Assembly: GCA_030248225.1 (NCBI GenBank)
Contig: JASANE010029145.1
Coordinates: 22,745-86,744, forward strand
Direction of reading: 5' to 3'
From: Trileptium ribeirensis
Taxonomy: Eukaryota; Nematoda; Enoplea; Enoplida; Thoracostomopsidae
DNA length: 64,000 nt
Shown: piece after piece, positions 47,101 to 50,649 of the stretch
Layout: every line of letters begins with the position of its first letter
Position numbering within the stretch: position 1 is the stretch's first letter
Program-made: the position numbers and the translations under genes
The notes under the pieces: generated by a model
The model's input: only the letters and a program-made list of their open reading frames with translations
Databases searched by the model: none
Told to the model about the DNA's origin: nothing

Positions 47101-49863
47101 TAAGTACTGCCAAAAGTTAAACAGGATACGGCCAATCAGTCATACCATGCAATATCTCAGCCCATCTGCACTGTGAAAATAATCAAATATCTTTAGAAGG
47201 TAGCGTGTTATACATAGACTCTGAAATCACAAAGTTCGACTCGATATTGGTCAAAAGTGGGCGTCGTTTAACTACTTGTTCATACAAAATAGACACTGAT
47301 AAACGATTCCTACAAAATGCGCCGAAGGTTAAAGATTTTGGAAATATAAGTGATTTTCCCAAATCCTTTCATACACTATTAGCCGTTGCTATAACAAATT
47401 TCTGCATTTTACTGCAATAATCAAGAAACAACGATAATCATGTTACAACCTTTCTCTAGGCGCGGAAGCTTTTTGTAACCAATACTAGTTTCGTACCTTA
47501 TACTACCAATACTAGTAGACATTACAAAGGTAATAGAAAAATTTATTGATGTTCATGAAGCGTAGCGATTATAAATTGCAAACACCCAAAAACATTGCAC
47601 AAAAAATTAACGGTTGCTGTTACCTACTCGATAAGCCTGACAGTGATTATGCAGTCTTATATTGGACACTATTGCACTGCATTTTACAAACTAAAACCAC
47701 GGAAAAACTCACCAACGATTTGCGAAAAATCAGTCGCATCCATGTCAAGTATAACCGAGCCGTGTATGAGACAGGATCGAAGCTCGAACAAGCAATGTAG
47801 CGACAATGTAGAAACATGTGGTTTCGACCATCGATCACTGCCGACTTCAACGTCTTCTTCGAATTTTATCCATCTAAATACAGAACATTACGTGGTTTAA
47901 TGTATGTATATTTTACAGGGATTGGTATTTAAGAAAATCTAGCAGCATACGCCTCATTCAAGGCAGCATCTAGGCAACTTAGTCAAACAATAATATTATA
48001 TGTAGTCATTGAAAACAAAGCTGCAGATTATACCACAATATGCATGACAGCTATTAGTCATGGGAATTGGTTTAGTCATTAACTATGAAGGCCCATCCAA
48101 TATTCCAATACCTGTTCAGAGGCAGTCGAACAAAAATTTTGAGTAGACACCTATAAAATTACGGCGAACAATTTTAACTTTATAAATTATCGGGTATGTT
48201 ATAAATACATACATCTCTTTTTGGAACGAGTCGTGACTACTTCAAATATATAAGGCAAAATCGAATGAAAAATTCATTATAATTATGAAAGGGCGAAAGA
48301 AAATGCAATCCGTATAAAAAATATATATATAATATATAATGTAATGTTAATGTAAAATCGTGTTATTTATTATCTTAATGATTCTCAAGGCGGAGAGCAA
48401 ATTTTTTATGATCTTTTGTTTGTATGTAATCTCACCACGATGGTAATACAGAAAGTACAGTAGTTGGTCTAGTTTGAATGACTAAGTTAAGGCCGTGTTC
48501 GCATCTCCTCCGATCCGATTTGTGATTGCGTCTGTCCGGATCCGATCTGATACAATCAAATTTTGAGCCCACCGTATACCATGTGTTATGTGTAAATTTA
48601 TTTCACAACGCGTCACTCGGCTCGGATTCGTTAACTGGCTTCTCCACTGGACCAAAACTTTCCCTGATGACTTTTGAGCTAGCGGCGCCCAACTCAAGCC
48701 TGGGGAAACTAAAACTACTTCGGAGAGGGTGGAATTTTCCCAGCTTACCCGGGAAAAACTGTACCCCTAGAACAACTGTGTTTATATATGTATTTGTATT
48801 TTTTCGTGCTTTTCAAACATTTACAACTTTTTTATCGATATTTTAGTGCATGTTCATTGTTTTAGTACTAAAACTCATATTTCTGCAGCCTAACTTCATT
48901 TTACTATGGATTTTGTGATAAATATTCGAAATATAAGCAGTAATATATTGAGTTTTGTTATAACTGTTGCTTATTAGAACGATCATTTTTGGCGTGACCT
49001 GAAAAGTGGGTGGTGTTGGAGGTTGAACGGGGGAGAAGAGAAGCCAAAATTCACTTGGGGGCATGAAGTGGGGAAGCCGCTGCAATTTTGGAGAGCGCGA
49101 AAATTCTGTCTCCGTCTCTGTGGAGAGGCCAGGTTAAATTTGAGCATGCTCTATTGAATCGGATGCAACGAGGACACTCTATGTACATATATACAATACA
49201 CATGCGCAGTTCACATCGGAATAGATTGGACGCAAACTGAACATTCCCTAAGCTTCAGGCTGTAGTTTGTAGCCAAACCACTCCAAAAACATCTTGTAAA
49301 CGTGTAATTATTATCGTTACAATTTGTATGTACGTGAACCCATTTAACGCTCCAGACCTAGAAATGTGTAGTCAAACACAATAAACGCGCAATCAGACCT
49401 ACGTAGTATGAAACCAGCGTAAATTTTGAAAAAACTATGGGTCCTCACTGTGTGTAATGAAATAGATGAACACTCGGTATGACATTATTCTTGAGGCGTG
49501 TTACAGACATTTGCAGCGCTGCGGCCCCACATGCTACAGTACGCGCCAGAAATGAAATGATCGAGCATCGAGCGTACATCGGACGACCGGTGTTATAAAA
49601 TGATGGAAGCAGTTTGCCAACATCGAGCGACCAACGGTCATTTCTAACGGGTACAGTAGCTCATATGTACACCACAGTAGTAGTTTTTGGACTTACCGTG
49701 AAACTTCCTCCCATACATCGCCGTGCAACATTTCCATTTCGATAAATAGCTGATGAGATTCGTGATGACCTTCTCCTTCGACATCGTCGCCACCCTCGGC
49801 GAGCAAGAACTGAACACGCTGCGACGGACCCATCGAATCTTTGTGTTTTGCCGGATCTTGCAC
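1924..49863 (-). CDS. SLC4-family Na+-coupled bicarbonate transporter, partial gene (13 exons)
   Basis: Plasma-membrane transporter of the SLC4 family, which moves HCO3-/CO3(2-) with Na+ and controls intracellular pH. Exons in transcription order: 49697-49863, 47713-47873, 45766-45911, 45324-45426, 44753-44850, 34809-35063, 29998-30138, 25329-25433, 23928-24074, 21885-22006, 20745-20919, 8999-9132, 1924-2143. Every junction is GT-AG; the summed length is 1974 bases in one open frame (658 codons). Residues about 1-440 are the cytosolic domain, 441-482 an acidic/His linker, 483-658 the first membrane segments. The block [18 protein letters not shown]...[11 protein letters not shown] is typical of the Na+-coupled branch (SLC4A4/5/7/8/10) rather than the AE1-3 exchangers; which paralogue is unclear. 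The N-terminal HRxHRH-type region and the later membrane segments were not found here. Introns range from 0.34 to 11.6 kb and are full of transposons. Family and splicing are well supported; exact ends of the last exon are less sure. Confidence 0.93.
2263..4320. mobile_element. 2.06 kb non-autonomous element with TGGGTCATTTCACGC ends
   Basis: The 15-base end tgggtcatttcacgc at 2263-2277 is exactly inverted at 4306-4320; including neighbours the ends read tta(g/c)(t/c)tgggtca. No transposase frame is present. The interior has repeated long C-tracts, mostly as ccccccgacc (G-tract in the left part), and a 113-bp internal duplication. A second, left-truncated copy in the same orientation lies at about 19050-20620, sharing many blocks such as ggctggacatccacata and tcgtagcgtgaaat. 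Superfamily unknown; no clear target duplication seen. Confidence 0.75.
3586..3811. repeat. 113-bp tandem duplication inside the C-tract element
   Basis: attatttttggatgaaataa starts at 3586 and again at 3699, followed in both by near-identical ggatggtgtgaaaaagaca and ttgcttctagaatttttgag; each copy ends in a C-tract plus gacc. The copy at 19050-20620 does not show this duplication clearly. Confidence 0.8.
4752..4771. other. Perfect GC hairpin followed by TTAGGC-like words
   Basis: cggggggc-ggta-gccccccg forms an 8-bp stem with a 4-base loop. Just downstream (4772-4840) lie several taggctta/ttaggc/cctaag words in both orientations. No gene is linked. Confidence 0.6.
5064..5206. mobile_element. 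CAGTCACG-type MITE, copy 2
   Basis: Left tagtcacgcacagaaataaa and right ttttattcctgggcgtgact are imperfect inverted repeats. The interior has gcgaa/ttcgc palindromes around ttattgcaaacagttagcg and ttcgcgaacg. Confidence 0.75.
5890..7960 (+). pseudogene. Dead non-LTR retrotransposon (LINE) with APE endonuclease and RT remnants
   Basis: Reading through several frameshifts and stops, plus-strand fragments match a LINE ORF2. [11 protein letters not shown] (about 5960) is from the apurinic endonuclease; WREHF (about 6760) from the region before [17 protein letters not shown] (about 7105) and [16 protein letters not shown] (about 7280) from RT; RQGSIL (about 7460); and an intact catalytic YADD at 7579-7590, followed by a tail similar to ILLYGxETW (about 7930). 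No single frame exceeds about 110 codons, so it is inactive. Clade is not resolved. It lies in reverse orientation to the host gene, inside an intron. Confidence 0.85.
7962..8353. repeat. 198-bp tandem duplication
   Basis: The block starting ctactcagcaacactgtagc (7964) recurs at 8162 almost unchanged, to gcaaacttgtcgt. The second copy lacks a few bases near its end. It starts exactly where LINE similarity ends, so it may include that element's 3' flank or another inserted repeat. Confidence 0.9.
8999..9132 (-). CDS. SLC4 exon 12: substrate-site helix region
   Basis: Acceptor ctatttttttcag, donor GT|GTAAGT, phase 0 in and 2 out. [16 protein letters not shown] and then [18 protein letters not shown] match the family's [36 protein letters not shown], the region around half-helix TM3 at the ion site. 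Longer open frames that run from this exon into the intron are read-through shadows. Confidence 0.97.
9890..10040. other. GC-rich patch in AT-rich intron
   Basis: About 150 bases of high GC with ggcggctccgcggccgctga in an otherwise AT-rich intron. The plus-strand frame reads a Pro/Ala/Gly-rich peptide ([13 protein letters not shown]). It could be the 5' part of a retroelement such as the one whose tail lies at 10690-11350, but orientation differs, so this is not established. Confidence 0.4.
10439..10490. other. Perfect 22-bp inverted repeat, 8-base loop
   Basis: Arm 10439-10460 (containing tttctgccccgcatttcatt) is exactly complementary to 10469-10490, with loop cagagtaa. On either strand it would fold into a stable hairpin without bulges. 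No reading frame or promoter is evident nearby. It may be the core of a small foldback element or a hairpin RNA. Confidence 0.85.
10690..11350 (-). pseudogene. LINE 3' end: RNase H and terminal Cys/His motif, dead
   Basis: The minus strand reads [18 protein letters not shown] (about 11150-11205), a typical LINE RNase H block (HxGIxGNExADxLAK). Downstream, to about 10690, it reads [16 protein letters not shown], stop, [18 protein letters not shown]. This is the C-terminal CxxC...HxxxxC motif of I/R1/jockey-type elements. In-frame stops and frame changes show it is inactive. No RT portion was found next to it, so it is a 5'-truncated copy lying in the same orientation as the host gene. Confidence 0.8.
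11930..11985. repeat. TA microsatellite
   Basis: Runs of tatata with two agggtata words between them; no further structure. Confidence 0.7.
12213..12614 (+). pseudogene. PWWP/chromatin-reader-like reading frame with one frameshift
   Basis: An ATG at 12213 opens 49 codons ending at 12362, containing [18 protein letters not shown], which resembles a PWWP/Tudor-type opening (VxxKWGxxxYPAxV). A second frame, overlapping near 12335-12360, continues [19 protein letters not shown] and runs 80-odd codons to TAA at 12612-12614. A single shift near 12335-12345 would link the two. The composition is protein-like, with no repeats, and intronless across 400 bases. Possible acceptor tttcag lies at about 12171-12176. 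It sits on the strand opposite to SLC4. It may be a retrocopy, a transposon-captured domain or a small nested gene with a sequencing error. The family call is tentative. Confidence 0.45.
13763..14002 (+). pseudogene. Acidic Ser-rich frame, probable gag/protease junction of BEL/Pao A
   Basis: 79 codons with an acidic, Ser-rich middle ([11 protein letters not shown]) and a basic end (RPVRKRRKF). No zinc knuckle is present. The next domain, the protease, continues in a different frame from about 13970. The start codon is not supported; it is likely the surviving tail of a longer gag. Confidence 0.5.
13966..14297 (+). pseudogene. BEL/Pao A aspartic protease (A17-like)
   Basis: Contains [17 protein letters not shown], with the catalytic DSG (Asp at 13998-14000), followed by conserved-looking beta-strand segments such as [10 protein letters not shown] and the C-terminal [13 protein letters not shown]. 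This matches the Pao-type retrotransposon protease that normally releases gag and pol products. The frame ends at 14297, and the next domain continues one frame over (about 14281). That break would disable the polyprotein unless it is a sequencing error. Confidence 0.8.
14281..16032 (+). pseudogene. BEL/Pao A reverse transcriptase and start of RNase H
   Basis: Long open stretch that begins [11 protein letters not shown] and carries [34 protein letters not shown] (first catalytic Asp, about 15070) and [13 protein letters not shown]. The polymerase box is YVDN at 15301-15312: the second Asp of the usual YVDD is Asn. RNase H opens with [14 protein letters not shown] (about 15810). Near 15925 the expected leucine-rich sequence gives way to unrelated residues (RFWGCGHPT), a sign of a local frameshift, and the frame stops at 16032. 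The codons before about 14281 in this frame are not coding. Confidence 0.88.
16033..16835 (+). pseudogene. BEL/Pao A RNase H end and pre-integrase spacer
   Basis: Broken plus-strand pieces: [26 protein letters not shown] and [15 protein letters not shown] (about 16035-16205) are RNase H-end segments typical of BEL/Pao. A 92-codon piece (16557-16835) ending with [15 protein letters not shown] is the segment just before the H2C2 finger. Stops and frame changes separate them. Confidence 0.75.
16832..18163 (+). CDS. BEL/Pao A integrase with DUF5641-like C-terminus
   Basis: 443 open codons. Residues about 8-45 form an HHCC zinc finger (HLFHAGIG...CVLC). The DDE catalytic triad is visible as Asp78 (GLDYLGP), Asp140 (IISDNAPQF) and Glu191 (GGVYERLV). 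Residues about 300-375 resemble DUF5641: [19 protein letters not shown], then [21 protein letters not shown] further 60 mostly polar residues follow before the stop. The real protein would be part of a polyprotein, so the ATG is arbitrary. It is the best preserved domain of this copy. Confidence 0.9.
   Translation: MIVRDMHEHLFHAGIGHTLSQIRREYWIPQGRMAVRKVISKCVLCRRHKGGAFILPNMPPWPRERLSKSSPFRFIGLDYLGPIKVCIGDNRKKMWVCLFTCLAVRAVHLEWVSDCSAKAFLDCVKRFVSRRGVPHQIISDNAPQFRTVKTMFDKLWHSALRDDSVQSYAPNNSIGWKFTTELAPRQGGVYERLVGLVKQALKIAVGRRLLSWEELVTIIAEVEAITNSRPITYVYGEFNSGFVLRPIDFITDLSAGLPETSSEFDTRDLGDAGKQLVRYWKHGQRRLASIWEFWYREYLASLRERGQSKHVGRRSDVHGSPTIDEVVLVKDTNMPRGAWKLGRVVGIVPSGDGAVRSVEVRLPNDIVIRRSVSHLYPLELGTVRDVNSHEHETLVDNDGFDGFTESEVQEAVRRVAAGNLVKHHPDVIDNNMNIVGMANHFGR
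19050..20620. mobile_element. Second copy of the C-tract element, left end missing
   Basis: Aligns by eye, block by block, with 2300-4315: ggctggacatccacataagt, acttatgcatggtacataaa, cataacacttcccccaggct and catcgtagcgtgaaat. The right inverted end survives as gcgtgaaataaccc; the left tgggtcatttcacgc end is absent. It carries seven ta(c)n-gacc/gcc C-tracts of 6 to 10 C (about 19422, 19600, 19744, 19766, 19915, 20080, 20100). Open frames across it are artefacts. Confidence 0.8.
20745..20919 (-). CDS. SLC4 exon 11: first membrane segment
   Basis: Acceptor ttgtttttag, donor ATG|GTAATT, phase 2 in and 0 out. [19 protein letters not shown] is the pre-membrane signature. A hydrophobic segment ([17 protein letters not shown]) and [17 protein letters not shown] follow, matching TM1 and the following loop of SLC4 proteins. 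The next intron is 11.6 kb and holds a BEL/Pao retrotransposon. Confidence 0.97.
21000..21132. mobile_element. MITE-like fragment related to the GAGCGAGT family
   Basis: Contains gcgagcaagt, an AT-rich centre with aaaatgaaattttatttt, and ends gccagtactg|ta. A sister copy follows 100 bases later. Confidence 0.5.
21230..21375. mobile_element. MITE related to the GAGCGAGT family
   Basis: Begins ta|cagtggtcgccacaataat then gactgtcgcc and ends ggcgtgtgctg|ta, giving TA-flanked imperfect inverted ends. Interior gcgagcgaacaa repeats flank an AT-rich core shared with 21000-21132. Confidence 0.6.
21509..21734. mobile_element. CAGTC-ended MITE with GAAATCGAT repeats
   Basis: Ends cagtc...gactg are inverted, and the flanking arms aatcgaaaacgatcgaaatt and gaaagcgattgaaatttcaa are rich in the palindromic word gaaatcgat/atcgatttc. 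No coding capacity. It lies just beyond SLC4 exon 10. Confidence 0.55.
21885..22006 (-). CDS. SLC4 exon 10: acidic/His linker before the membrane
   Basis: Acceptor tatattctag, donor AA|GTGGGT, phase 0 in and 2 out. It encodes [14 protein letters not shown] and then [18 protein letters not shown], ending KRTGK with the last codon split. The family has KRTGR followed by LFGGL. The alternating His/Asp cluster is more extreme than in the vertebrate proteins I know. The open frame on the other strand here is a shadow of the biased composition. Confidence 0.92.
22310..22810. repeat. Degenerate tandem repeat, period about 160-180
   Basis: The block ctgcaatgcctataacgta (22330) recurs as ctgcgatgcttataacgta (22491) and more weakly as ttgcagcgtatataatat (22674), each followed by similar caccaatctgga, gtgacatag and tcatattgc-like segments. 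About three diverged units within the intron between SLC4 exons 9 and 10; 22811-23927 shows nothing else. Confidence 0.6.
23928..24074 (-). CDS. SLC4 exon 9: end of cytosolic core
   Basis: Acceptor ttgttttag, donor CAG|GTAGGG, 49 codons, phase 0. [18 protein letters not shown] and [18 protein letters not shown] are diagnostic of the Na+-coupled SLC4 branch; AE-type exchangers read quite differently here (LADERDDLL, VVLPPSE). The exon ends VPSQ and the next begins EKR, reproducing the family's VPSQEKRK. Confidence 0.97.
24306..24600 (+). repeat. Dispersed repeat C, plus-strand copy
   Basis: gggctctccattcgttaaaa through aaaatttttggcttcaagct-like segments match, in reverse complement, 30437-30740. 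Shared blocks include ggctctccattcg, aggggc.ttttgcca and atttttggcttca. No reading frame. Probably a transposon family known here only from these two copies. Confidence 0.75.
25329..25433 (-). CDS. SLC4 exon 8: RFIFILLGP block
   Basis: Acceptor attttattttag, donor GAT|GTATGA, 35 codons, phase 0 at both ends. [12 protein letters not shown] and [13 protein letters not shown] match the SLC4 signature TRFLFLLLGP...EIGRAIATLMTDE. A mariner-like MITE sits 62 bases upstream (25495-25669), close to the acceptor side of this exon. Confidence 0.96.
25495..25669. mobile_element. GAGCGAGT-type MITE, near-complete copy
   Basis: ta|cagtactcgccaaaaatgac at the left and gacagtcatttttcgcg plus ggtattg|ta at the right are inverted. 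The left arm then reads tcgcatttcgagcgagtcgc, and an AT-rich core follows. TA at both ends suggests a mariner/pogo-type target duplication. Confidence 0.85.
26168..27236 (+). pseudogene. BEL/Pao B gag with zinc knuckles
   Basis: First frame (26168-26345) has [20 protein letters not shown], the DUF1759-type gag opening. After a frame change near 26345 it continues [18 protein letters not shown] and on to 27236. At the C-terminal end lie Cys/His clusters [27 protein letters not shown] and [14 protein letters not shown], i.e. two or three nucleic-acid-binding knuckles. The shift interrupts the product. Gag would package the element's RNA. Confidence 0.85.
27284..27649 (+). pseudogene. BEL/Pao B protease-to-RT linker
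   Basis: 121 codons with [13 protein letters not shown] and [12 protein letters not shown], the typical region between Pao protease and RT (IDILIGxDYxW...GWxxxG). The upstream protease active site (DSG) is not visible, so that part is deleted or too diverged. Confidence 0.75.
27665..29163 (+). pseudogene. BEL/Pao B reverse transcriptase and RNase H start
   Basis: Two frames. 27665-28237 carries [20 protein letters not shown] and [15 protein letters not shown]. 28234-29163 carries [16 protein letters not shown], the polymerase box YADN (28399-28410), the conserved [18 protein letters not shown] and an RNase H opening [16 protein letters not shown]. The second Asp of the polymerase box is Asn, as in element A. 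A frameshift near 28230 separates the catalytic halves, so the enzyme is dead. The frame ends inside RNase H. Confidence 0.87.
29998..30138 (-). CDS. SLC4 exon 7: KKIPxGxE block
   Basis: Acceptor catatttcag, donor GAG|GTAATC, phase 0 in and out (47 codons). [25 protein letters not shown] and LLGDLTE match the family's FMKKIPAGAEASNVLVG, PIIAFVRL and LLTGLTE nearly position for position. The low end joins directly to VPVETRF of exon 8, reproducing the family's LTEVPVPTRF. Confidence 0.96.
30437..30740 (-). repeat. Dispersed repeat C, minus-strand copy
   Basis: Reverse complement of the family at 24306-24600; begins (minus strand) gggctctccattcgctgaaa and ends near tttttttgttc. About 300 bases, moderately diverged, no frame. 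Confidence 0.75.
31367..31475. repeat. 61-bp tandem duplication
   Basis: agtcggtctgcatatatatc followed by acatgaaacatgatagt starts at 31367 and again at 31428, nearly identical. Confidence 0.9.
32964..33144. mobile_element. CAGTCACGGACAAA MITE, copy 3
   Basis: Ends cagtcacggacaaagta and cacttttgtccgtggctg are near-perfect inverted repeats. The interior includes acgaacgcaatt twice and cgtctgcgtccgtc. Best-preserved ends of this family in the window. Confidence 0.85.
34486..34597. mobile_element. Short MITE with CAGTACTCGCC end
   Basis: Left cagtactcgccggaacaatg; right tgccgagtagtactg. Inverted ends are as in the GAGCGAGT family, but the core is different and shorter (112 bases). Confidence 0.55.
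34645..34782. mobile_element. CAGTCACG-related MITE, copy 4
   Basis: Left ctacggacaaacataaaagc and right gcttttagttttgtctctaa are imperfect inverted repeats; interior tttttcgcgaga and attgtcgctaaacaat resemble copies 1 and 2. It ends about 25 bases from the donor of SLC4 exon 6. Confidence 0.6.
34809..35063 (-). CDS. SLC4 exon 6: long Ser/Gly-rich variable exon
   Basis: 255 bases, phase 0 at both ends, so it could be skipped without a frameshift. Acceptor gtgttttag; the donor ATG|GTTTGT is weaker than the others. It encodes 85 residues rich in Ser, Gly, Lys and Arg, including [19 protein letters not shown], ending just before the KKIPPG block. Related transporters carry a shorter variable segment here. 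Its isolation between 9.7 and 4.7 kb introns and its symmetric phase make it a candidate cassette exon. Confidence 0.78.
37234..37488. mobile_element. GAGCGAGT-type MITE with altered interior
   Basis: Left ta|cagtactcgccaaaatgac then tgtcgcgagagag; right gtgagtactg. Between are residual ctcgcggttagctcgg words and unrelated sequence, suggesting an insertion or rearrangement within the element. Confidence 0.55.
37787..37868 (-). repeat. tRNA-like sequence, probable SINE head or tRNA pseudogene
   Basis: On the minus strand cagtgtagtggctaacgta resembles a pol III A box, and ggttcaatcc, about 35 bases on, is a perfect B box. A full cloverleaf does not fold well: the acceptor and anticodon stems are poor. 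It is more likely a tRNA-derived SINE head or pseudogene than a working tRNA. Confidence 0.5.
38650..38880 (+). pseudogene. Unidentified acidic reading frames, possible gene remnant
   Basis: Without a start codon, the plus strand reads [19 protein letters not shown] then an Asp/Phe-rich stretch (about 38680-38795). After a shift it continues [15 protein letters not shown] (about 38820-38870). The composition is protein-like and unlike the AT-rich background, but I recognise no family. Could be the N-terminal part of a decayed transposase. Confidence 0.3.
39480..40050. repeat. Degenerate tandem repeat, period about 150-170
   Basis: ttggacagcctatcattttg (39612), ttggacagccaactgtaatt (39781) and ttggacaacctatgatgtta (39931) start successive units, each followed by gcccc..aaaat.cctaattt-like and tttcgctgtcagc-like blocks and a ggtgtttgg motif. 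A partial unit precedes. About 3.5 diverged copies. Confidence 0.8.
42086..42245. mobile_element. CAGTCACG-type MITE, copy 5
   Basis: Left tagtcaggaacaaaagtaaa, right tacttttttctgttacacga ctg: imperfect inverted repeats. Interior gattgcgtccgtcaacgtct and attgcgtccgtctgtgtctg matches copy 3 at 32964. Confidence 0.75.
42849..43018. mobile_element. GAGCGAGT-type MITE, complete copy
   Basis: ta|cagtactcgccgaaaatgac and gacagtcatttttggaggg plus tactg|ta at the ends, TA-flanked on both sides; the arms carry gagcgagtggctcgctcgag and an AT-rich core almost identical to 25495-25669. Confidence 0.88.
43525..43692. mobile_element. GAGCGAGT-type MITE, reversed copy
   Basis: Left tactcgacaaaaatggcagt and cgctcgctcgcgactcgc; right gcgacggtcatttctggca. 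Relative to 42849 the core is in the opposite orientation. It lies only about 500 bases from that copy, so the two could pair in a transcript. Confidence 0.82.
44753..44850 (-). CDS. SLC4 exon 5: hydrophilic linker
   Basis: Acceptor ctatttcag, donor AAG|GTAAGA, phase 1 in and 0 out (98 bases). It codes for about 33 Ser/Gly/Pro-rich residues including [13 protein letters not shown]. No conserved motif is visible. It sits where the family has its variable, often alternatively spliced region between the VRSLAD and KKIPxGxEA blocks. Support is the clean splice sites and exact frame continuity. Confidence 0.75.
45001..45140. repeat. Imperfect palindrome of acgttcataaacaaac
   Basis: acgttcataaacaaacgc (about 45049) is inverted at gtttgtttataaatgaacgt (45106-45125), with a core of aatgttttcgtt. 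Possibly a small MITE in the intron between exons 4 and 5's upstream neighbour region. Confidence 0.5.
45324..45426 (-). CDS. SLC4 exon 4: VRSLADMGK block
   Basis: Acceptor tattttag, donor G|GTACAT, phase 0 in and 1 out. It encodes [10 protein letters not shown] (family IVRSLADVGKK or IADIGKK) and then a His/Ser-rich stretch. The intron to exon 3 is only 339 bases. The trailing G pairs with AT of exon 5 to make Asp, which supports the junction. Confidence 0.88.
45766..45911 (-). CDS. SLC4 exon 3: cytosolic domain, KHRHQ block
   Basis: Acceptor tattttcag, donor CAG|GTCAGT, phase 1 in and 0 out. It encodes EILLDKM...[11 protein letters not shown], matching the family's VLDNM...ALLKRHRHQNE. The tail, about 16 residues rich in Gly, Ala and Asn after the KHRHQ block, has no counterpart I recognise and replaces the usual short KK/RNNLIPI stretch. 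Confidence 0.92.
46377..46534. mobile_element. Diverged GAGCGAGT-type MITE
   Basis: Left acctagcagaaatggccgtc and right gggacattcatttttgacgg plus gtgctg|ta, with remnants of the AT-rich core (caattctacttttagaacta). More decayed than the other copies. Confidence 0.6.
46535..47712. other. Part of the intron between SLC4 exons 2 and 3
   Basis: No gene, repeat or RNA recognised. Open frames of about 70 codons are within chance expectation. Confidence 0.5.
47713..47873 (-). CDS. SLC4 exon 2: core of cytosolic domain
   Basis: Acceptor gtatttag, donor G|GTGAGT; the exon carries one leading base, 53 codons and one trailing base. The split Arg codon (CG|A) joins exon 1 to [36 protein letters not shown] then follows. 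These are among the most conserved strings of the SLC4 cytosolic domain (family: WLKFEEDVEDGGERWSKP, LFELRSCILNGTVMLDM), so identity is secure. The longest open frames overlapping it on either strand are shadows. Confidence 0.95.
49535..49658. mobile_element. Short GAGCGAGT-family MITE next to SLC4 exon 1
   Basis: ta|cagtacgcgccagaaatga at the left and cggtcatttctaacggg plus tacag|ta at the right; TA-flanked. The core is replaced by atcgagc words. It ends 38 bases from the donor side of the exon at 49697. Confidence 0.65.
49697..49863 (-). CDS. SLC4 exon 1 of those found: start of cytosolic domain
   Basis: Reads on the minus strand from a tttag acceptor to a CG|GTAAGT donor, phase 0 in and phase 2 out (55 codons plus 2 bases). 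It contains [14 protein letters not shown] followed by an acidic/His stretch and LFIEMEML. This matches the position of the family's SQRVQFILG...HDLFTEMDEL block. An in-frame ATG (codon 11) could be an internal start, but the good acceptor and the family layout argue for at least one more exon upstream, which I could not find between 49864 and 64000. Confidence 0.88.
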
Positions 49864-50442
49864 CTAAACATTATCGCAACAAAATGCACTGCGAAAAACT
49901 GATATCGTGTAGCATGGCTCAAGCCGAGTACACACAGCGTACAACGAGACGCGATGCATAGCGGAGTCTGTCGCGGGAGTTCATTTGAACGTGGGTTGTT
50001 AATCAGGAGCTATGCGAGGATCGTTAAAGAACCGAACCGAGCAACAGCTCCTAAATAGATCAGTGGCCGTACGAGGTTCGCATCCCAACTATCCAGGCTA
50101 AATCCGCTGGCCAGTACGGCAAAAGTTGGTTCAAAATTGTACAGAATACACACTAATTCATGTGAGAAAGCGTTAAAAAATTATCGCTCGATTGATCAAA
50201 AATTTATACTATCGCTGGATAACACTTCTCAGCAGAGTGCAACAGATTTGATACAGCATACAAGTTGGTTCAACATTGTACAAAATACTCATTAATTCAT
50301 ACAAATAATATTGCTTGGTAATGCCACATGCGGTGAACTAAGTATTGTATCACAGCGCAATCCATAAAATCGTTGCCGTCAGAATTGCTGAAGGCTGTAA
50401 AGTTTAATAAAAACTTTTTTTAATTATTACGTTACTACAATA
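49864..50442. other. Region upstream of the first recognised SLC4 exon
   Basis: No further SLC4 exon found here or anywhere to 64000. One stretch (50068-50092, tggccgtacgaggttcgcat) resembles a pol III B box, but no tRNA fold is seen. Confidence 0.5.
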
Positions 50443-50649
50443 TTATATAGTAGAGGTGCGAATTCCTGCCTGCGTGGCCGAAAAGTTGCAGATACGGGCC
50501 AGGTCGACATCGATTGTCGGCCGATAAATTTCGGTTGGATCCCACCTCAAAGACCAAACGACTGGTACACCATTCCATAATATTGTGTTCGTTTTAAGAA
50601 TTTCTTGTTGGGCTCATTTTATATAGGTATGCAGTTTTTATATATATAT

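Noticed and set aside
48485..49250. Transposon bounded by aaggccgtgttcgcat and agttcacatcggaa-like ends
   Set aside because: Inverted similarity is only partial and no target duplication could be identified.
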